Of a stretch of 57,506 nucleotides of DNA, positions 52,350-57,506 are shown one piece after another (the stretch's first letter is position 1; each line of letters opens with the position of its first letter). Where the stretch lies: assembly GCA_943333505.2 (NCBI GenBank), contig CALQTN020000021.1, forward strand, positions 1 to 57,506, given 5' to 3'. Below the pieces are notes generated by a model. That model searched no databases. It was not told the origin of the DNA and worked only from the letters and a program-made list of their open reading frames with translations. The DNA comes from Asaia bogorensis. Its GTDB lineage: Bacteria > Pseudomonadota > Alphaproteobacteria > Acetobacterales > Acetobacteraceae. The position numbers and the translations under genes were made by a program.

Positions 52350-53054
52350 TCATCTTATGTCAAAAATATCCAACATAATATATCCGACGCTCCGGTCCGG
52401 TCTTATCGTGTTTTGTTTCGGCCCGTCGGGCAGGGAGAGTTTTGAACGAAGACGAGATATGTACATATCTATTGTTCGATCTGTGCTTCCAGTATAAGCT
52501 CTTTTAAAAGTTTTTTCCATTAGAATTTCTCGCGAAATGCTAATTCCCGGCCTCTCGGCCATGTAGACTAATATTGTATACTCAAGGCTTGTTAGTGAAA
52601 TTATATGGCCATTCGGGTCTGTCACTTTTCGCAAGGCACGGTCAATCGTCCATTTGGACGACTTGGTTGACCCGGGCAATGCCGGGGTTCGCCGCACAGC
52701 GGCGCGGATGCGCGCAAGTATCTCGCGGGGCGGTTGGGTTTTGTGGATGAAGTCGTGGGCCCCCATTTCGAGGCCGAGGATGATGTCGGTTGGGTCGGTG
52801 TTTGCTGTCAAAATCACAATCGGTCCAGCGAAGTTCATCCCCAGCGCCATGATGCTGGGCAGGGCGTCTTCGCCGCCCAGAAATTGGTCAAGCAGGATCA
52901 GGCTGTAGGTGCCGACCGCAAGCTTGTCCCGCATTTCAGCGAGCGAGGCTGCCGCGGAGACGTCAAATTCGAATCTGGACAAAAATCCGGAAATTTCATC
53001 CAGAAAGGACGCGTCATCTTCAACGATTAGCAGCCTGGACTTTAGGGGGGGCAC
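52350..53054 (-). CDS. OmpR-family response regulator with mosaic base composition
   Basis: A 234-residue regulator. The receiver domain (1-118) has the acidic pair in VEDD (12-14), phospho-acceptor Asp56 in ILLDQFLGG, Thr83 and Lys105 in FIHKTQ. The C-terminal winged-helix domain runs from about 135 (LTSLEYTILVYMAE, then DRTIDMYISRLRSKL). It would control promoters by dimer binding. The start is a GTG. The receiver part is GC-rich and the DNA-binding part clearly more AT-rich. It is divergent from the two kinase-related genes, which are its likely partners. Confidence 0.9.
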   Translation of the reverse strand: MPPLKSRLLIVEDDASFLDEISGFLSRFEFDVSAAASLAEMRDKLAVGTYSLILLDQFLGGEDALPSIMALGMNFAGPIVILTANTDPTDIILGLEMGAHDFIHKTQPPREILARIRAAVRRTPALPGSTKSSKWTIDRALRKVTDPNGHIISLTSLEYTILVYMAERPGISISREILMEKTFKRAYTGSTDRTIDMYISRLRSKLSLPDGPKQNTIRPDRSVGYIMLDIFDIR

Positions 53055-53487
53055 GTCTGTGTTTCCAATCGTTGCTCGTTATGACGAGAATATCTATCAA
53101 TGGAGTTTCATAATACCGATAAAAATACTTAAAACAAGACGTAAAATAATTTTTCAGGATGTTGCATCGGTTATTTATGCATTTATTTGTATTCGTAGCG
53201 TATGAGTAAATAATTTTGATGATTTGTCAGTCAAAAACACAGTTTAGTAAATTTATATGGTGAAATGTATAGTTTTGTATTATTTGATAAATTTGCCAAT
53301 TTGAGATAACATTAATTCGAAAATCCGTCGAGGTGCCCCAGGTGCAGCAGTGTGCGTCTGCTATGAAGTCCGTGTTTCAAATCTCCTGTGCGTCTGCGGA
53401 AAGCGTGGAGACGCCGCGCAATGGCTGGCCCTTGGGGCTGGTGCTGTGCGGTGGATTGACGGTGACAAGCGATAACAGGAGGGGCTG
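53055..53487. other. AT-rich intergenic region of the two-component locus
   Basis: The stretch 53085-53330 is strikingly AT-rich (runs such as AAAATAATTTTT and ATTTATATGG) against a GC-rich genome, and then returns to GC-rich sequence near 53325. It must carry the divergent promoters of the regulator and the kinase operon and would be a natural target for a nucleoid silencer. I see no long dyad. From 53363 a 42-codon frame (MKSVFQISCASAESVETPRN) ends in TTGA at the start codon of the next gene; it could be a coupled leader peptide but has no recognised family. Confidence 0.6.
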
Positions 53488-54648
53488 TTGAAAGCGCCGA
53501 TTGTGCTTGTTGTCGATGATGAGGAGGATCTGCGCACAGAAACCTGTGAGGCGCTGATGCGGTCTGGGATGACCGTCTATTCCAGCTTCAGCCCGCCCGG
53601 CGGGCTCGCAATTCTTGCGGCGCATCCTGAGATCACCGTGGTCTTGACCGACATAAGAATGGCGGAAGGGGATGGGCTGGTGTTCGCAAATTCTGTCCTG
53701 CGCGGCAGGTCCGGAGCGATCGCTATCGAGGTGGTTGTGCTGACCGGCTTTGCGAACCTTGAGATGGCACTGGAGGCAGTGCGCGTTCGGGTTTTCGCGA
53801 TGTTGCGCAAGCCGCCGAGCCTGAGAGAGATTGTTGCCGAGATAAAAGCTGCCCACGCGACAGCGCAGGCCAGACGCAACATAGCCAATCTGTTGAGCGA
53901 CTTACGCGGAGATTTGGGCCCGCCAAACGCGCCGGATGCAACGGACCTCCAATTGTCCGGGCCCAAGGGTTATAGTGCAGGCAAGGACCCGATCGTCCAT
54001 TTGGCCAATGATGGCTTGTTGAACGCGTTGGTGCCTTTGATGGGCTACGCCGAAATGTTGGAGCAGCTTGATCCTGCGGCGTTGGCGAAAGACGGGCCTG
54101 GATATTTAAGCACGATCCGTACCAGCAGTGAAAAGCTGGCGCTGCTGGTCCGCGGAACCACGACATTGCTCGCGATCCGCTCTGGGGAGGAAAGGGTCGA
54201 ACAGAGACCGGTTACCATGAAGGAGCTGGTGGGCGGGCTGGCAGCCGCCCTAGGCCCCGAAGCTTTGGGCAGGTCGGTGCGGATCTCGAACGCGGTGAAC
54301 CTGGATAAGGTGTTGTCGGTCGATGCCGGGTTCTTTTTTCTCGCGATCCGTTTGCTGGTGGAGCATTTTAGCGACAGTTTGTCGAATGCCATTGTGGACA
54401 TTTCCTTTGCCCTGGTGGATTCCACCGGCCGGCTGGAATGTTCACTCGGGCTGCTGGAAGGCGGCGTATCGATAGCGCCGGCGAGAATAGCCGAACCAGA
54501 CCCAGGATTGGCCCGCCTCGGGTTGGCCGCGTGGCTTGCCGGGGAACTGTGTGGGGGCCTCGGCACGACGCTAATGGTCAATGGCGGTTCTGGTCGAACG
54601 ATTGTTTTTATGATCCGGTTTCCCGCCGATCGGGTTGCGTCTTGCTAG
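53488..54648 (+). CDS. Receiver domain fused to a degenerate histidine kinase module
   Basis: A 386-residue cytosolic protein with a TTG start behind AGGAGGGG. Residues 1-120 are an intact receiver: DDEED (10-14), Asp55 in VLTDIRMAEGDG, Thr86, Lys108 in MLRKPP. From about 165 the sequence follows a kinase dimerisation domain (LVPLMGYAEMLEQ matches the second half of an H-box), but the phospho-acceptor position is Asp175 in NDGLLNAL instead of HELRTP. The C-terminal part keeps the last glycine loop (LGLAAWLAGELCGGLG) but lacks the N-box Asn and the DxGxG motif. It is probably a non-catalytic partner that senses phosphate through its receiver. It overlaps the next gene. Confidence 0.8.
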   Translation: MKAPIVLVVDDEEDLRTETCEALMRSGMTVYSSFSPPGGLAILAAHPEITVVLTDIRMAEGDGLVFANSVLRGRSGAIAIEVVVLTGFANLEMALEAVRVRVFAMLRKPPSLREIVAEIKAAHATAQARRNIANLLSDLRGDLGPPNAPDATDLQLSGPKGYSAGKDPIVHLANDGLLNALVPLMGYAEMLEQLDPAALAKDGPGYLSTIRTSSEKLALLVRGTTTLLAIRSGEERVEQRPVTMKELVGGLAAALGPEALGRSVRISNAVNLDKVLSVDAGFFFLAIRLLVEHFSDSLSNAIVDISFALVDSTGRLECSLGLLEGGVSIAPARIAEPDPGLARLGLAAWLAGELCGGLGTTLMVNGGSGRTIVFMIRFPADRVASC

Positions 54649-57182
54649 ATTGGGGGAGGCTGCGCGGAGGCGGGTTCCGGCGTGGCCTTTGGGGGTTTAT
54701 TTTTGTTTTCGTGACCGCGCTGAGCGCGGTTGTGGCGGTTGGTATCAACACTCTGTATGCGGAGCAGGAGCGCGCCCATGTTGCGCTGCAAGCGGCAATG
54801 GCGGAAGCGTCCCGGGAGGCGCGAAAAGTTTTGCGCGCGCATCTGGAACGGGCAAACCTGGCTGCCAATCTGGTCATAACCAATTGGCGGATGGATTGGG
54901 GGGATCCGGCGGACCGGCCACATAGCGTTGAGCTTTTGCGGCAGTCTTCCCACCTCTTGCAGGAAACTTTTCCGGAAATTGTTCAGATAGCGATCGTCCG
55001 ACCGGATGGATTTAGCTACCCTGAAGATCATTCACCAAATGCGAATTTCACAGCCCCAGTCTACATGGGGGATCGCGAACATTTCAAGGCGGTCGCGTCG
55101 GCAGGAGTGCGCGTGCATTTCGGGAACCGAATTGTCGGGCGTCTGTCAGGACTGCAGACGCTGCAATATGCGGTCGCGGCGCGGGATGGGCAGGGTGCTT
55201 TGCAAATGGTTGTCGTGGTATCGATCCGCGCGGGGGTTATTCCGCAGGTAATGCTCGCCGCAGCGGGAGGGGATGTTGGCCTCGCGGTTTTGACGTGGCC
55301 CGATGGAAGGTTGGTCGATAGCACTGTCCTGGGCAGCAATGAGGTCAATGTTGGTTTGCCAGAACTATTTGATCTATATTCAGATCAATTTAAGGGGTGG
55401 TTCATCTCACGAAAATCTCCTTTAGATGGCGTTGAGCATTATATGCATGTTTCGTATATTGGTAGCCAAGGCTTGTTTTTGGCTATGGGCGTTGACCAAA
55501 AAATAATACACGAACAAAAATATAAATTAAATCGATCAGTTTTTATTATATTTACTAAGCTTATTATTCGTATATTATTTTTAATTTCTATAATTTTTAT
55601 TATATTTTATTTGTGGATTTTGTATTTTGGCGAGAAAAAATTATCTCGTGATTTAATCAATTTTTCCTATTTTTTTATGAAGTTTTACGATTTAAATAAA
55701 GACTTTGTTTTTTTTAATATATTAAACACAGAAATTTTTTATTTAAATAAATATTTAAGTAATTTTTTAAATATAAAGACACAAAATTTCAGTGATTGTA
55801 ACAATTATGCTAAATTTAATGATATTTTTCGAAAAAACAATCCGGAAATTTTTGATTGCCTGGATCAGATGGCTGTTGGTTCACAAATGCAGGATGTTAT
55901 CCTAAATATTGAGGTGGAGGGGCGCCAGATTACAATAAAGTTCGATATTACAAAATTGAATATCGAGCATAAAAATGACGATGGCAGCGAAGGATTAGTC
56001 GGGTATTTTGGATATAGTCACGACTACACGGCCAGCCTGGAGGACCGGGCTGAGCTTTCCAGATTGCGCCTGGATTTAGCCAACGTGGTCCGGACCGGGC
56101 CAGGCGCGCCTTACCGGGGGTATCTGTCAGACGATGATATCTTCATGATCGAATTTCCAAGTGGGCTCGGGCCGTTGCAACCGATATTCACCCGCCTGGG
56201 GGCCGACCTCGCCGACCCGTTGGGGGCCATGAAGATCGGTCGGCCGACGGCGCGGACGCAATTTATCAAAGACCTGCGGGCGAATGGCCAGGCAAGGGCG
56301 AGATTTCCTCTCGTGGATGCGAACGGTCAGGTGATATGGATCCAGGACAAATGTGTGACGATTGAGCGATCTGGCAATGACTTAACTGTGGCCGGGTACT
56401 ATGACGACGTTACCAAACTGATCGACACCGAACTTGCCTTGGAACAGGCGGCGCAGATGGCACGTCTGGGCGCAATCACCGGCGGACTGTCCCACGAACT
56501 TAACCAGCCATTGGCGGCAATCAGCATGGCGGCTGAGAATGGCCAAATGATTCTGGAGGATGGCGCGGCAGGAATGGCTGAGGCGACAGAAAAATTCTCT
56601 CGGATTGCAGGTTTTGCCCAGCGTGCCGCGACAATTGTACGCGACATGCGGCATTTTGCGAGCTTGGAAGGCGTTGCAGTGGCGCCAACCCCCCTCAAAT
56701 CTGTCATTGATTCGGCCATATTGATCATGGCCGCCAAAATTGGTGCCGCCAATTTGGATGTCACGGTCGCGGTGGATGTCGCGGTTATGCCGGTGTCTGC
56801 GACTTACGGTCTGCTGGAACAGGTGTTGGTCAATCTGATTGCCAACGCGGTTGACGCCCATAGCGCCGTGCCACGCTCGGCCGAAAAGCCGGGCTGGATT
56901 GCCATCCGGGCGGAGGTCCTGGCGAATGATTTTGTCGGGCTGACCGTTGCTGACAATGCCGGCGGCTTCCCGCCTGAGATTGCGTCACGCATGTTCGACC
57001 CGTTTTTCACGACCAAGGGACCAGCCGGCGGGACCGGCCTCGGTTTGTCGGTAAGCTTTGGCATATTAAAGAGTTGGGGCGGATCGATGGGAGCCCGCAA
57101 TGCGAATGGCGGCGCGATTTTCGACATGACATTGCCGGTCTGGAAGGCACCGCATCCCCAACGCATCTCCGCAAATTTCTGA
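54642..57182 (+). CDS. Membrane sensor histidine kinase with an AT-rich central segment
   Basis: About 846 residues if started at the TTG that overlaps the previous stop; no ATG precedes the first membrane helix except one deep in the upstream gene. Order: helix 1 (about 16-40), periplasmic Cache-like sensor (about 45-285), helix 2 (SVFIIFTKLIIRILFLISII, about 303-335), an Asn/Phe/Ile/Lys-rich linker (about 335-450), a PAS-like domain ending AGYYDDVTKLIDTELALEQA, HisKA with His618 in GLSHELNQPLAAI, and HATPase with NLIANAVDA, DNAGGFP and GGTGLGLS. The kinase is intact. Bases 55360-55990 are extremely AT-rich (10-15 percent GC in counted lines) while both ends are about 60 percent. Confidence 0.88.
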   Translation: MLDWGRLRGGGFRRGLWGFIFVFVTALSAVVAVGINTLYAEQERAHVALQAAMAEASREARKVLRAHLERANLAANLVITNWRMDWGDPADRPHSVELLRQSSHLLQETFPEIVQIAIVRPDGFSYPEDHSPNANFTAPVYMGDREHFKAVASAGVRVHFGNRIVGRLSGLQTLQYAVAARDGQGALQMVVVVSIRAGVIPQVMLAAAGGDVGLAVLTWPDGRLVDSTVLGSNEVNVGLPELFDLYSDQFKGWFISRKSPLDGVEHYMHVSYIGSQGLFLAMGVDQKIIHEQKYKLNRSVFIIFTKLIIRILFLISIIFIIFYLWILYFGEKKLSRDLINFSYFFMKFYDLNKDFVFFNILNTEIFYLNKYLSNFLNIKTQNFSDCNNYAKFNDIFRKNNPEIFDCLDQMAVGSQMQDVILNIEVEGRQITIKFDITKLNIEHKNDDGSEGLVGYFGYSHDYTASLEDRAELSRLRLDLANVVRTGPGAPYRGYLSDDDIFMIEFPSGLGPLQPIFTRLGADLADPLGAMKIGRPTARTQFIKDLRANGQARARFPLVDANGQVIWIQDKCVTIERSGNDLTVAGYYDDVTKLIDTELALEQAAQMARLGAITGGLSHELNQPLAAISMAAENGQMILEDGAAGMAEATEKFSRIAGFAQRAATIVRDMRHFASLEGVAVAPTPLKSVIDSAILIMAAKIGAANLDVTVAVDVAVMPVSATYGLLEQVLVNLIANAVDAHSAVPRSAEKPGWIAIRAEVLANDFVGLTVADNAGGFPPEIASRMFDPFFTTKGPAGGTGLGLSVSFGILKSWGGSMGARNANGGAIFDMTLPVWKAPHPQRISANF

Positions 57183-57254
57183 TCTGGCCTGACCGTTTGG
57201 GGTGGGATGAACGTAGCCGCCAGTATCACTCGCTGGACCGATGAAATTTTCGGG
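57183..57254. other. Short gap after the sensor kinase
   Basis: Between the kinase stop and the composite repeat. I see no hairpin followed by a U-tract and no reading frame with similarity, so the operon may rely on the adjoining palindromic repeat or on Rho for termination. Confidence 0.5.
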
Positions 57255-57362
57255 CTAGAGCGTGATCCGTTGAAGTTTAATCAGCAGACACGCTCTAGAT
57301 TCCCGTTTTCACGATCATTTTTATCCGTCCAATCGAAGCCGATTGAACGAATAATGATCTAG
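57255..57362 (+). repeat. Composite CTAG palindromic repeat, copy 3 (complete)
   Basis: The first hairpin (57255-57298) has perfect 10-bp ends CTAGAGCGTG and CACGCTCTAG. A spacer ATTCCC leads into the second unit (57305-57362) with GTTTTCACGATCAT, the CGTCCAATCG/CGATTGAACG stem and a final ATGATCTAG. The last CTAG (57359-57362) is directly joined to the insertion sequence. Confidence 0.82.
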
Positions 57363-57506
57363 CAGGCTGCTGAAAAACTCCTTGCTCCGACGCGTGCGTA
57401 TGGGATTCGATCTCTCATCAGATTGACAGACGCAAGGCAGCGAAGATGCGCGGTTTTGACCAACGACGGGACGGACTATTCAGCTACGTTCGGCCTGAGA
57501 GCCGCA
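57363..57506 (+). mobile_element. Start of an IS5-like insertion sequence (partial)
   Basis: Begins with the inverted repeat CAGGCTGCTGAAAAACTCC immediately after CTAG, mirrors the IS end at 132-149, and contains the beginning of a transposase gene 83 bp in. The remainder is outside the window. The matching inverted repeats suggest that both window ends are copies of one element. Confidence 0.75.
57446..57506 (+). CDS. Transposase N-terminus (IS5-like), partial
   Basis: The frame from the ATG reads MRGFDQRRDGLFSYVRPESR to the window edge. The LFSYV-x-x-E-x-R pattern is the conserved opening of a large group of DDE transposases annotated as IS5 family in alphaproteobacteria. It is cut by the end of the window. 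Family naming is from memory of the motif; a closely related IS1182-type assignment cannot be excluded. Confidence 0.75.
   Translation, partial: MRGFDQRRDGLFSYVRPESR

Overview
The window reads as chromosomal DNA of an alphaproteobacterium, most likely a member of the Acetobacteraceae. The support is a ChpT-type histidine phosphotransferase (CtrA phosphorelay), the DUF1467-proS-lolC-lolD-dnaE block, a short prolyl-tRNA synthetase, hslVU beside hisB/hisH, a Hint-domain protein of a kind common in acetic acid bacteria, and many ATGA/GTGA-coupled genes. The family assignment is inference. Almost all of the window is housekeeping sequence, about 62 percent GC where I counted, with short intergenic gaps. 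No tRNA, rRNA or CRISPR array was seen.

Layout. Positions 1-285 hold an insertion sequence end, a palindromic repeat and a terminator. 286-9663: glutathione S-transferase, glyoxalase II, two methyltransferases, chpT, moaA, a PEP mutase-like protein, arsC-like, GNAT, a four-domain rhodanese, comF and a glutaredoxin. 9831-21048: tyrS, a class III CoA transferase, a periplasmic amino-acid/amide binding protein, a GMC oxidoreductase, ygfZ, dihydroorotase, a cystathionine lyase/synthase, NIPSNAP and a two-domain alpha/beta hydrolase. 21049-30905 (all minus strand): IS630 remnant, dnaE, lolD, lolC, proS, a candidate small RNA, DUF1467, GNAT, hisH, DUF2628, hisB. 31012-47741: hslVU, sufE, Hint protein, an orphan molybdopterin hydroxylase large subunit, lpd, pdxA-pdxJ, an entericidin-acyltransferase-DapA-like-YcgN operon, a flavin monooxygenase, GNAT and an Lhr-type helicase. 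47782-52236: a small exported protein, a 2-hydroxyacid dehydrogenase, nitroreductase, glpD and a DoxX-like membrane protein.

The last 5 kb is different. A divergent two-component locus (OmpR-type regulator; receiver plus degenerate kinase; membrane sensor kinase) is a patchwork of GC-rich conserved domains and strongly AT-rich stretches. One stretch of about 600 bp lies inside the kinase ORF, and lines I counted there are only 10-15 percent GC. The middle protein has an Asp where the kinase phospho-acceptor His should be. This is the most unusual biology in the window.

Two families of small palindromic repeats are scattered through it. One is a composite of two CTAG-bounded hairpins (three copies); insertion sequences sit exactly in its CTAG sites at both window ends, which suggests the window is a contig bounded by IS copies. 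The other is built on a TTCTTTTTGT/ACAAAAAGAA palindrome; it lies just upstream of tyrS, hslU and the helicase gene and appears to bring a shared leader to them. A structured, terminator-ended RNA candidate lies between proS and DUF1467.
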